Below are positions 48,654 to 56,542 of a DNA stretch of 64,000 nt, in pieces. Below the pieces are notes generated by a model that saw only the letters and a program-made list of their open reading frames with translations, had not been told where the DNA came from and searched no databases. Location: positions 1 through 64,000 of the forward strand of contig NZ_WUEK01000006.1 of the NCBI RefSeq assembly GCF_009823805.1. Reading direction: 5' to 3'. This stretch comes from Nocardioides flavescens. GTDB lineage: Bacteria > Actinomycetota > Actinomycetes > Propionibacteriales > Nocardioidaceae. The stretch's first letter is position 1. Every line of letters begins with the position of its first letter. Position numbers and translations under genes: made by a program.

Positions 48654-49841
48654 TCAGACGAACGCCGACTCGCCGGTGATGGCCCGGCCGACGATGAGGG
48701 TGTTGATCTCGCGGGTGCCCTCGTAGGAGTAGATCGCCTCGGCGTCGGCGACGAAACGGCCGACGTGGTGCTCGAGCAGGATGCCGTTGCCGCCGAGGAC
48801 CTCGCGGGCCCAGCCGACGGTCTCGCGCATCCGGGTGGTGCTGTGGGCCTTGCACAGCGAGGCGTGCTCGTCGCGCAGCTGGCCGGCGTCCTGCAGCTGC
48901 GAGGCGCGGGCGTTCATCGCGGTCGAGGCGGTGACGTTGGCGAGCATCTTGACGAGCAGGTCCTGCACGAGCTGGAACGACGCGATCGGGCGGCCGAACT
49001 GCTCGCGCGACTTCGTGTAGCGCAGCGCGTGCTCGAAGGCGCCCCGCGCGCAGCCGGCGGCCTGCCAGGCGACGTCCATCCGCGTCACCCGCAGCACGCC
49101 GGCGGTGTCGCGGAACGAGTGAGCCTCCTGCAGGCGGTTCTCCTCCGGCACGCGTACGTCGGTCAGCGTGATCTCGGCGTTCTGCACGACGCGCAGGGCG
49201 ATCTTGTCCTCCTGCTTGGTCGGCACGAACCCCGGCGTGTCCTTCTCGACGACGAATCCCTTGACCTGCCCGTCCTCGACGTCGCGGGCCCAGATGACGG
49301 TCAGGTCGGCGAAGGTGGCGTTGCCGATCCACTTCTTGGCGCCGTTGAGCACCCAGGCGTCGCCGTCGCGGCGCGCGGTGGTCGCGAGGCCCTGCGAGAT
49401 CGCGGAGCCGACCTCCGGCTCGGTCAGCCCGAAGGCCCCGATCAGCTCCATCCGCGCCATCGCCGGCAGCCAGCGCTCGCGCTGCTCGGGCGAGCCGCAG
49501 AGCATGATCGAGCCCATCGCCAGCCCACCGTGCACGCCGATGAAGGTGCCGATCGACGGGTCGATGCGCGAGAGCTCCATCGCGACGAGGCCGTTGACCA
49601 GCGCCCCGCGCGCGGGACAGCCGGGGCCGTCGTAGGCCAGCCCCGAGATGCCGAGCTCCGCCAGGCCCGGCACCAGCTCGTGGGGGAACGACGCCCGCGT
49701 CCAGTGCTCGTTGATCACCGGCTCGACCTCGCGGGTCATGAAGGCCCGCACCCGGCTCAGCAGCTCGCGGTCCTGCTCCTCCAGCAGCAGCTCGAAGCCG
49801 AGGAAGTCCGAGAACGGCGTGTCGTCGGGTCCGGCGTCCAT
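48654..49841 (-). CDS. Acyl-CoA dehydrogenase (glutaryl-CoA dehydrogenase-like)
   Basis: A 395-aa flavoenzyme with the three-domain acyl-CoA dehydrogenase fold: ISGLAYDGPGCPARG, FAD/substrate segment GAFGLTEPEVGSAISQGLATTARR, NGAKKWIGNATFADL, KSREQFGRPIASFQLVQDLL and the C-terminal catalytic Glu 374 in IYSYEGTREINTLIVGRAITG. The TEPEVGS and YEGT patterns place it with the glutaryl-CoA dehydrogenase-like group. It forms a trans-2-enoyl-CoA and reduces ETF. It is in the same direction as the GNAT and hydrolase genes upstream but 34 bp away. Confidence 0.92.
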   Translation of the reverse strand: MDAGPDDTPFSDFLGFELLLEEQDRELLSRVRAFMTREVEPVINEHWTRASFPHELVPGLAELGISGLAYDGPGCPARGALVNGLVAMELSRIDPSIGTFIGVHGGLAMGSIMLCGSPEQRERWLPAMARMELIGAFGLTEPEVGSAISQGLATTARRDGDAWVLNGAKKWIGNATFADLTVIWARDVEDGQVKGFVVEKDTPGFVPTKQEDKIALRVVQNAEITLTDVRVPEENRLQEAHSFRDTAGVLRVTRMDVAWQAAGCARGAFEHALRYTKSREQFGRPIASFQLVQDLLVKMLANVTASTAMNARASQLQDAGQLRDEHASLCKAHSTTRMRETVGWAREVLGGNGILLEHHVGRFVADAEAIYSYEGTREINTLIVGRAITGESAFV

Positions 49842-49875
49842 CGAGCGCTCCTGTGGGGTCGAGACCGCGGTGAGC

Positions 49876-50349
49876 TCAGAGGTGCCGGCCCACCTGCGGC
49901 GTGCGGCCCTGGACGAGCCGCATCGGAAGGTGCGGTATCCCGTCCTCGAGGAACTCCTCGCCGACGACCTCGAACCCGTGGCCGGCGTACCACTCCGCGA
50001 GCGGCGCCTGGGCGTCGAGCACCACGTCGCGACCGGGGCAGATCTGCAGCGCCGCCTCCATCACGGCGTCGGCCAGACCCCGCCCGCGCGCGGTCGGGTG
50101 CAGGCACACCCGGCCGATGCGCCACACCGGCTCCTCGAGCAGCTCGTCGAGCACCCGCGCGCAGCCGACGACCGTCTCGTGGTCGTCCTCGAGGAGCAGC
50201 ACGTGCCGGGTCTCGGGGTCGAGGTCGCGGCCGTCGAGGTCGGGGTAGGGGCACTGCTGCTCGACGACGAAGACGTCCTGGCGCAGCTTCCACAGGCCGT
50301 ACGCCGCCAGCGGGTCGAGCTGGGCGAACGGCAGCGCGGTCAGTCTCAT
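49876..50349 (-). CDS. ElaA-like GNAT N-acetyltransferase
   Basis: A 157-aa GNAT protein of the ElaA type: LAAYGLWKLRQDVFVVEQQCPYPDLDGRDLDPETRHVLL, the acetyl-CoA loop CLHPTARGRGLADAVMEAA and C-terminal WYAGHGFEVVGEEFLEDGIPHLPM. Substrate unknown. ATG at 50349 has AGGTG 6 bp upstream; a GTG at 50358 would add three residues and almost touch the stop of the upstream hydrolase at 50360. Confidence 0.88.
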   Translation of the reverse strand: MRLTALPFAQLDPLAAYGLWKLRQDVFVVEQQCPYPDLDGRDLDPETRHVLLLEDDHETVVGCARVLDELLEEPVWRIGRVCLHPTARGRGLADAVMEAALQICPGRDVVLDAQAPLAEWYAGHGFEVVGEEFLEDGIPHLPMRLVQGRTPQVGRHL

Positions 50350-50359
50350 CGCGGACACC

Positions 50360-51289
50360 TCATCGCAGGAACTCCAGGGTCTGCCCGAACGCCCGGCGGG
50401 CCTCCGGGACGATCGGCAGGATCGGGTAGACGTGGATCAGCCCCGGCTCCTCCACGCTCGTCAGCGCCCACCCGGCCTCGCGGGCTCGCCGGGTCAGCAG
50501 CCGGCCGCCGGGGTGCAGCAGGTCGCGGGTGCCGAAGAACATCAGCGCGGGAGGCAAGCCGCTGAGGTCGGCCAGCGCCGGCGAGACCTCCGGGCGCTCC
50601 AGGTCGGCCTCCGAGCCGGCCCACCACGCGGCGTACGCGCGGAGCTTCGTGATCGTCAGCCACGGGTCGGTGCGGGCGGCGGCCTCGGTCTCCGGCGTGC
50701 TCTCGCCCAGGTCGACCCACGGCGCGATCAGCAGCAGGTGGCTCGGCGAGACCCCCTCGTCGCGCAGCGTCAGCGCGACAGCCAGCGCGAGCCCGCCGCC
50801 GGCGCTGTCGCCCGACAACACCACGCCGTCGGGGGAGTCGGCCACCCACCGGGCGGTCAGGTCGACGAGGGCGCGGTGGGAGTCGCGCCAGGTGTGCTCG
50901 GGCGCCAGCGGGTAGTCAGGCAGCACCACCCGCGCGCCGAGGCGGGTCGCCAGCCTCGTCGCCCACCGCACGTGGAACGGGTCGATCGGGGACACGAACC
51001 CACCGCCGTGCAGGTGCACCAGGGTGCGCCGCGGCGAGCGGCCGCGCGGGGTGACGACGTACGCCGGGAAGCCGGAGCCGCCCGGTCCGGCCAGCTCCTC
51101 GCGCACGACGGTGAACCGGCGGTGGAAGAACGGCACCAGGCTCGTCGGCAGCCCGCGCTGCGGCCCCTGCCCCGGCAGCGTGTGGTGGTGCTCCAGCCGC
51201 GCCCGCTCCGCCTCCACCGAGTCCAGCTCGCTCGAGCGGCGCAGCCGCGGGATCAGCCGCGCCAGCAGCTCGTGACGACGACTCGGCAT
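50360..51289 (-). CDS. Alpha/beta hydrolase, hormone-sensitive lipase (HSL) type
   Basis: A 309-aa carboxylesterase. The oxyanion-hole motif HLHGGGFVSP, the nucleophile Ser in VLSGDSAGGGLALAVAL, the Asp region ALMFFGTRDLLHPGG and the His region EEPGLIHVYPILPIVPEA make a complete HSL-family triad. It would hydrolyse acyl esters; the substrate is not evident. ATG at 51289 follows an upstream region full of dispersed repeats (51318-51416). It is cotranscribed with the GNAT gene, and its stop lies 11 bp from that gene's ATG. Confidence 0.9.
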   Translation of the reverse strand: MPSRRHELLARLIPRLRRSSELDSVEAERARLEHHHTLPGQGPQRGLPTSLVPFFHRRFTVVREELAGPGGSGFPAYVVTPRGRSPRRTLVHLHGGGFVSPIDPFHVRWATRLATRLGARVVLPDYPLAPEHTWRDSHRALVDLTARWVADSPDGVVLSGDSAGGGLALAVALTLRDEGVSPSHLLLIAPWVDLGESTPETEAAARTDPWLTITKLRAYAAWWAGSEADLERPEVSPALADLSGLPPALMFFGTRDLLHPGGRLLTRRAREAGWALTSVEEPGLIHVYPILPIVPEARRAFGQTLEFLR

Positions 51290-51317
51290 GACGGGAGGGT
51301 GCCACACCGCTCCGAAC

Positions 51318-51416
51318 GTGGTTTCGAGACGGTTGCTGCGCAACCTCCTCAACCACCGGTCGGGCGGCCGTCGCGTCGGTGGTTGAGGAAGGACGGAGTC
51401 CTGTCTCGAAGCCAAC
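51318..51416. repeat. Inverted pair of dispersed GTGGTT elements before the thiamine operon
   Basis: Copy 1 (51318-51357) begins GTGGTTTCGAGACGG and ends CTCCTCAACCACC, with a different middle (TTGCTGCGCAA). Copy 2 (51379-51416) is inverted, beginning GTGGTTGAGGAAGGACGG and ending GTCTCGAAGCCAAC. They lie 21 bp apart and can form a long hairpin between the divergent hydrolase and thiamine genes. Confidence 0.85.
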
Positions 51417-51451
51417 TCCCACCGGGCTCCGGGCTAGGGTGGCACCACAAC

Positions 51452-51536
51452 GACAGGGGAGCGCCACGTGGCGCTGAGAGTGCGGAACAGCCGCAGACCC
51501 TCGAACCTGCTCCGGTTAGCACCGGCGAAGGGAGTC
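51452..51536 (+). promoter_or_regulatory. TPP (THI-box) riboswitch
   Basis: Conserved thiamine-pyrophosphate aptamer: GACAGGGGAGC at the 5' side, the GCGCCACGTGGCGC stem, the invariant CTGAGAGTGCGG core, GACCCTCGAACCTG, and the TCCGGTTAGCACCGGCGAAGGGAGTC 3' half (seen as TCCGGTTAGC and ACCGGCGAAGGGAGTC), with GAC/GTC closing the P1 helix. It ends 4 bp before the ATG of the thiamine-binding protein, so the 3' strand of P1 contains or covers the ribosome binding site (GGGAGTCAG). Ligand binding should therefore block translation initiation rather than cause termination. Confidence 0.95.
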
Positions 51537-51540
51537 AGAG

Positions 51541-52626
51541 ATGGGACACGTGTCTGCGCGCGCAGGTGTGGCAGCGGCGGTGCTGGCGGTGGCGACGACG
51601 GCGTCGTGCTCGCTGGTCGGCAGCGGCGACGACAGCTCGGCGGGAGGTGACGGCAGCGAGCGCCAGCAGGTCGTGCTGGTCACCCACGACTCGTTCGTGA
51701 TGAGCGAGGACCTGCAGCGCGAGTTCGAGCAGGAGTCGGGCTACGACCTGAAGATCCAGGCGAGCGGCGACGCCGGCGCGCTGACCAACAAGCTGGTGCT
51801 GACCAAGGACGACCCGACCGGCGACGCGGTGTTCGGCATCGACAACACCTTCGGCTCCCGCGCGATCGACGAGGGCGTCCTGGCGCCGTACGACGCGCCG
51901 CTGCCCGACGGCGCGGAGACCTACGTCCTGCCCGGCGACGACGGTGCGGACGGGCGCGAGCTCACGCCGGTCGACAACGGCAACGTCTGCGTCAACGTCG
52001 ACACCGGCTGGTTCGCCGACGAGGGACTGGCCGCCCCGTCCTCGCTCGACGACCTCGCGGACCCGGCGTACGCCGACCTGTTCGTCACCCCCGGCGCGAC
52101 GACCAGCTCGCCCGGCCTCGCTTTCCTGCTCGCGACCATCGCGGAGTACGGGCAGGACGGTTGGCAGGACTACTGGACCCGGCTGATGGACAACGGCACC
52201 CAGCTCACGCAGGGCTGGTCCGACGCCTACGAGGTCGACTTCACCCAGGGCGGCGGCGGGGGCGACCGGCCGATCGTGACGTCCTACGACTCCTCCCCGG
52301 CGTTCACCCTCGACGACTCCGGCGGCACGACGACGCAGGCGCTGCTCGACACCTGCTTCCAGCAGGTGGAGTACGCCGGCGTGCTGGCGGGCGCCGAGAA
52401 CCCCGAGGGAGCGCAGGCGCTGGTCGACTTCATGGTCGGCCGTGACTTCCAGCAGGCGCTGCCCGAGGCGATGTACGTCTTCCCCGTCGACTCCGGCGCC
52501 GAGCTGCCGGCCGACTGGGCGACGTTCGCCCAGCGCCCGACCCAGCCCCTCACCGTCGACCCGGCGACCATCGCGGCCGACCGCGAGCAGTGGCTCCAGG
52601 AGTGGACGGACATCACCACCCGGTGA
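51541..52626 (+). CDS. thiB: Thiamine ABC transporter substrate-binding lipoprotein
   Basis: A 361-aa periplasmic-type binding protein. The N-terminal signal ends in the lipobox TASC (VATTASCSLVG). The mature part has VVLVTHDSFVMSEDLQREFEQESGYDLKIQASGDAGALTNKL and AVFGIDNTFGSRAIDEGV, the pattern of TbpA/ThiB proteins. It captures thiamine or its phosphates for ThiP/ThiQ. The ATG is directly controlled by the TPP riboswitch. In Escherichia coli the homologous operon is tbpA(thiB)-thiP-thiQ, in the same order as here. Confidence 0.94.
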   Translation: MGHVSARAGVAAAVLAVATTASCSLVGSGDDSSAGGDGSERQQVVLVTHDSFVMSEDLQREFEQESGYDLKIQASGDAGALTNKLVLTKDDPTGDAVFGIDNTFGSRAIDEGVLAPYDAPLPDGAETYVLPGDDGADGRELTPVDNGNVCVNVDTGWFADEGLAAPSSLDDLADPAYADLFVTPGATTSSPGLAFLLATIAEYGQDGWQDYWTRLMDNGTQLTQGWSDAYEVDFTQGGGGGDRPIVTSYDSSPAFTLDDSGGTTTQALLDTCFQQVEYAGVLAGAENPEGAQALVDFMVGRDFQQALPEAMYVFPVDSGAELPADWATFAQRPTQPLTVDPATIAADREQWLQEWTDITTR

Positions 52627-52633
52627 CAGCACG

Positions 52634-54265
52634 GTGAGGCGCTACGCGACGCTCGCGGCACTGGCCCTGGGGCCGGTGCTGGTGCTCGCGGTGTTCTTCG
52701 TCGTGCCGGTGGTCGGCATGGTCGGTCGCGGCTTCGTGGTCGACGGAGGGCTCGACGTCGGCGGGGTGCTCGAGGTCCTCGGCCGCGAGCGCACCCACCG
52801 GGTGCTGTGGTTCACGGTCTGGTCGGCGGCGGTCGCGACGGTGGTGAGCGTGCTGCTCGGGCTGCCGGCGGCGTACGCCCTGCACCGGCTGGCGTTCCCC
52901 GGGCGGCGGGTGGTGCGCGCGCTGCTGCTGGTGCCGTTCGTGCTGCCGACGGTCGTCGTCGGGGTGGCGTTCCGGCTGCTGCTCGGCGAGGCCGGGCCGC
53001 TCGGCGGGCTCGGTCTCGACGGCACCCCGGTCGCGATCGTCGCGGGACTGGTGTTCTTCAACGTCGCCGTGGTGATCCGCGCCGTCGGGGCGGCCTGGGA
53101 GTCGCTCGACGCCCGCCCGGGCGAGGCCGCCGCGGCGCTGGGGGCGAGCCCGGCGCAGGTGTTCCGCACGGTCACGCTGCCCGCGCTGCGCCCGGCGATC
53201 GTCTCGGCCGCGAGCGTGGTGTTCCTGTTCTGCGCGACGTCGTACGGCGTGGTGCTGACGCTGGGCGGGCTGCGCTACTCCTCGGTCGAGACCGAGATCT
53301 ACCTGCTCACCACCCAGCTGCTCGACCTGCGCGCGGCGGCCGCCCTGTCGGTGCTGCAGCTGCTCGCGGTCACCGCGCTGCTCGTGGTCGCGGGGCGGCT
53401 GCGGGCGGTGCCCGACCCGACCCTCGCGAGGCAGCTGGCCCGGCCGAGGCGCCCGCGCGGCGCTGACGGCGTGCAGGTGGGGCTGACCCTCCTCGTGCTC
53501 GCGCTCGTGGCCGCACCCCTGGTCACGCTGCTCGTCGGCTCGCTGCGCGCCGACGACGCCTGGAGCCTCGACAACTACCGCGCCCTCGACCGGGTCGGGC
53601 AGGGCTCGGCGCTGCTCGTGCCGGCCAGCGACGCGCTCGTCACCTCGCTGCGGACCGCGGTCGACGCGACCTGGATGTCCCTGCTCCTCGGCGGGCTGAT
53701 CGCGGTGGTCGTGAGCCGGCGCTCGGCGACGCGGGGCGAACGCCGTCTGCGCAGCACGCTCGACGGCTTCTTCATGCTCCCGCTGGGGGTCTCGGCGGTG
53801 ACGCTCGGCTTCGGCTTCCTGCTGACGCTCGGGCGGCCCCCGCTCGCGCTGCTGGACTCGCCGCTGGTGCCGATCGCGCAGGCCCTCGTCGCGCTGCCGC
53901 TCGTCGTGCGCACGCTGGTGCCCGTGCTGACCGGGCTCGACGACCGCCAGCGCCAGGCCGCGGCCTCGCTCGGCGCCGGGCCGCTGCGCACGTTCGCGAC
54001 CGTCGACCTGCCCGCCGTGCGCCGCCCGCTCATCGCTGCCGCCGGGTTCGCCTTCGCCGTCAGCCTGGGGGAGTTCGGCGCGACCAGCTTCCTGGCCCGC
54101 AGCGAGCACCCGACGCTGCCGGTCGTCATCTTCCGGCTGATCGGCAGCCCCGAGCCGGAGGCGTTCGGCACCGCCCTGGCCGCCTCGGTGGTGCTGGCCG
54201 CCGCGACCGCGGCCGTCGTGCTCGCGGTCGACCGCCTGGGCGGCCGCTCGTTCGGCGCGCTCTGA
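52634..54265 (+). CDS. thiP: Thiamine ABC transporter permease
   Basis: A 543-aa permease made of two fused halves, each with about six helices and its own EAA-type coupling loop (GEAAAALGASPAQVFRTVTLPALRPAI near residue 170 and RQAAASLGAGPLRTFATVDLPAVRRPLI near residue 445), the usual ThiP organisation. LLLVPFVLPTVVVGVAFRLLLGEAGPLGGLG and SLGEFGATSFLARSEHPTLPVVIFRLIG match iron/thiamine-type permeases. The GTG start at 52634 lies 7 bp after the thiB stop. Confidence 0.93.
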   Translation: MRRYATLAALALGPVLVLAVFFVVPVVGMVGRGFVVDGGLDVGGVLEVLGRERTHRVLWFTVWSAAVATVVSVLLGLPAAYALHRLAFPGRRVVRALLLVPFVLPTVVVGVAFRLLLGEAGPLGGLGLDGTPVAIVAGLVFFNVAVVIRAVGAAWESLDARPGEAAAALGASPAQVFRTVTLPALRPAIVSAASVVFLFCATSYGVVLTLGGLRYSSVETEIYLLTTQLLDLRAAAALSVLQLLAVTALLVVAGRLRAVPDPTLARQLARPRRPRGADGVQVGLTLLVLALVAAPLVTLLVGSLRADDAWSLDNYRALDRVGQGSALLVPASDALVTSLRTAVDATWMSLLLGGLIAVVVSRRSATRGERRLRSTLDGFFMLPLGVSAVTLGFGFLLTLGRPPLALLDSPLVPIAQALVALPLVVRTLVPVLTGLDDRQRQAAASLGAGPLRTFATVDLPAVRRPLIAAAGFAFAVSLGEFGATSFLARSEHPTLPVVIFRLIGSPEPEAFGTALAASVVLAAATAAVVLAVDRLGGRSFGAL

Positions 54266-54281
54266 GGACGAGGAGGATCGC

Positions 54282-55259
54282 ATGGTGCTGGGGATCGAGG
54301 ACCTCTCGGTGAGCTACGACGGCGTGCCGACCGTGGTGGGCGCGAGCCTCGAGGTGCCGGACGGCCAGGTGCTCGCGGTGCTCGGCCCCTCGGGCTGCGG
54401 CAAGTCGACCCTGCTGCGGGCCGTCGCCGGGCTCGAGCCGCCCTCGTCGGGGCGCATCCTCTGGGACGCCGCCGACCTCGCCCGCACGCCGACCCACAAG
54501 CGCGGCTTCGCGCTGATGTTCCAGGACGGTCAGCTCTTCGGCCACCTCACCGTCGCCCGCAACGTCGGCTACGCCCTGCGGCTGCGGCGGGTGCGCGACG
54601 CCGACGCCCGCGTCGCGGAGCTGCTCGCCCTGGTCGGTCTGGAGGGGTACGCCGACCGGCTGCCCGCCACCCTGTCCGGCGGCGAGCGTCAGCGGGTCGC
54701 GCTGGCCCGCTGCCTGGCCGTCCGCCCGCGGCTGCTGCTGCTCGACGAGCCGCTCTCGGCGCTCGACGCCGGGCTGCGCCAGCGGCTCGCCGCCGACCTG
54801 CGGACGATCCTCACGGCCGAGGGCACCACCGCCCTGATGGTCACCCACGACCACGAGGAGGCGTTCACCGTCGCCGACCACCTCGCGGTGATGCGGGCCG
54901 GCCGCGTGGTGCAGCAGGGCCCGATCGACGAGGTGTGGCGCGCCCCGGCCGACCCCGCCACCGCCGTCTTCCTCGGCTACGCCCAGGTGCTCGAGGGCTC
55001 CGCCGCCGCCCGCGTGCGGCCCGGCGCCGACCGGCTGGCCGTGCGGCGCTCGGCGTTCCGCCTCGACGAGGCGGGCCCGCTCGCCGGCACGGTCGCCTCG
55101 GTGCGCACCACGCCGGAGCAGGTGCGGCTCGTCGTCGACGTCGACGGGGTCGGCGAGGTCGACGCCGTGGCGCCGCTCGACCGGGTGCCCGCCCCGGGGG
55201 CCGGCGTACGCCTGGCCCTCGACGCCACGCGTACGGCGATCCTGGCGCCCACCACCTAG
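54282..55259 (+). CDS. thiQ: Thiamine ABC transporter ATPase
   Basis: A 325-aa ABC ATPase: Walker A GPSGCGKST (35-43), Q-loop ALMFQDGQLFGHLTV, signature LSGGERQR, Walker B LLLLDEPLSALD and switch His MVTHDHEEAF. A C-terminal TOBE-like domain of about 90 residues (VRPGADRLAVRRSAF, VASVRTTPEQVRLVVDVDGVGEVDA) makes it longer than E. coli ThiQ (about 230 aa). A strong AGGAGG site precedes ATG 54282. It is third gene of the riboswitch-controlled operon. Confidence 0.92.
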   Translation: MVLGIEDLSVSYDGVPTVVGASLEVPDGQVLAVLGPSGCGKSTLLRAVAGLEPPSSGRILWDAADLARTPTHKRGFALMFQDGQLFGHLTVARNVGYALRLRRVRDADARVAELLALVGLEGYADRLPATLSGGERQRVALARCLAVRPRLLLLDEPLSALDAGLRQRLAADLRTILTAEGTTALMVTHDHEEAFTVADHLAVMRAGRVVQQGPIDEVWRAPADPATAVFLGYAQVLEGSAAARVRPGADRLAVRRSAFRLDEAGPLAGTVASVRTTPEQVRLVVDVDGVGEVDAVAPLDRVPAPGAGVRLALDATRTAILAPTT

Positions 55260-55268
55260 ACTGCCGGG

Positions 55269-56315
55269 GTGTATCGCCGCGCCTGGGTCCTCATGGTGGT
55301 GCTCGCCGTGGGGATGGCCGCGTGGGCGCTGATCGAGGCGTGGGTCCTCGGCAAGAGCGTGATCGACCCCGAGGGCAGCTTCCTCGGCCCGTCGTACATC
55401 CGCCTGCCGCTGCTCCTGCTCGGGGCGCTGCTGCTCGACCTGGTCCCGGTCTCGATCCTGACCAACCTGCGCACCCCCGGAGCGATCCCGGGCGCGGTGC
55501 GCCGCCGGCTGCGCAAGCACTGGACGAAGGAGCGGTGGACCCTCGTCGCCTCGGGGATCATCAGCTTCTACGTGGTCTACGTGACCTACCGCAACATCAA
55601 GTCCTTCCTGCCGTTCATGATCGACACGAAGTACGACCGTGAGCTGCACCTGCTCGACAAGGCGCTGCTGTTCGGCCACGAGCCCGCCACCGTGCTGCAC
55701 TCCGTGCTCGGCACCAGCTTCTCGGCGCACATCCTGAGCTACGTCTACCTGTGGTTCCTGCCGATGGTGCCGCTCGTCGTGACGGCCTGGGTGGTGTGGT
55801 CGCGCAACCTGTCCTACGGCTACTGGTTCGTGACCTCGCAGTGCCTGGCGTGGACCTTCGGCACGATCTCCTACTACCTGCTGCCCACCCTGGGCCCGGG
55901 CTTCGAGTACCCCCAGCTCTACGTCGACGTCGCCGCCACCCCGTCGCTGCAGCTGATGGACTCCCTCGCGTTCACCCGCGGCGAGGTCATGGCCGGCACC
56001 GTCGGCGGAGCCGTGCAGTCGGTCGCCGGGTTCGCCAGCCTGCACACCGCGATCACCCTGCTGGTCGCCCTGATGGTGCAGTACACGATCCGCAACCGGT
56101 GGCTGCGCATCGCGGTCTGGATCAACTTCGGCATCACCGTGATCGCCACGCTCTACTTCGGCTGGCACTACATCGCCGACGACGTCGCCGGGGCCCTCAT
56201 CGCCCTCGCGTCGTTCTACCTCGGCGGGCGTGCGAGCGGTCAGAAGTTCCGCCGCGGCGGGCTCACGTCGTACCCCACCACGACCACGTCGCAGGTGCCG
56301 GTCCTCAAGGACTGA
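55269..56315 (+). CDS. PAP2-superfamily membrane protein (inositolphosphotransferase-like)
   Basis: A 348-aa membrane protein with six or more helices and a PAP2/Aur1-like catalytic core: VAGFASLHTAITLLVALM (the SxxH phosphatase motif) and ATLYFGWHYIADDVAGALI (the terminal His/Asp motif), preceded by LLPTLGPGFEYPQ. Related actinobacterial proteins are lipid phosphatases or inositol-phosphate transferases of membrane lipid synthesis. A polar Thr/Ser-rich tail follows the last helix. GTG at 55269 is 9 bp after thiQ, so it may be partly read from the thiamine operon although functionally unrelated. Confidence 0.87.
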   Translation: MYRRAWVLMVVLAVGMAAWALIEAWVLGKSVIDPEGSFLGPSYIRLPLLLLGALLLDLVPVSILTNLRTPGAIPGAVRRRLRKHWTKERWTLVASGIISFYVVYVTYRNIKSFLPFMIDTKYDRELHLLDKALLFGHEPATVLHSVLGTSFSAHILSYVYLWFLPMVPLVVTAWVVWSRNLSYGYWFVTSQCLAWTFGTISYYLLPTLGPGFEYPQLYVDVAATPSLQLMDSLAFTRGEVMAGTVGGAVQSVAGFASLHTAITLLVALMVQYTIRNRWLRIAVWINFGITVIATLYFGWHYIADDVAGALIALASFYLGGRASGQKFRRGGLTSYPTTTTSQVPVLKD

Positions 56316-56390
56316 ACCCGCTCGACCGCTACACCATCGGGTCGGGTCAAGGCGACACGCCGACGGATCTGAGAAAGATCCTCGAATCGG

Positions 56391-56418
56391 TTGACGTGCT
56401 GTGAAACCTGTCTACGGT
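56391..56418 (+). promoter_or_regulatory. Candidate promoter of the NlpC/P60 gene
   Basis: TTGACG (56391-56396) and TACGGT (56413-56418) are separated by 16 bp, a good sigma-70-type promoter for this GC-rich DNA. Transcription from about 56425 would give a roughly 120-nt leader before the GTG at 56543. I looked for a c-di-AMP (ydaO) aptamer in this leader and did not find its conserved core. Confidence 0.5.
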
Positions 56419-56542
56419 TGATGCTTGTGCGCTGCATGTGACTGAAGTGGTCTCTGGGAAGAGGGATCGCTCCGGGCCGCTGCAGCGCGCGCCGAGACCG
56501 GTCTGGGGAAGAGCCCGGTCGAGACCTGCACTGGAGTCCGCC

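Noticed and set aside
56424..56542. ydaO (c-di-AMP) riboswitch before the NlpC/P60 gene
   Set aside because: Such genes often have one in actinobacteria, but the conserved core motifs of the aptamer are not found in this leader.
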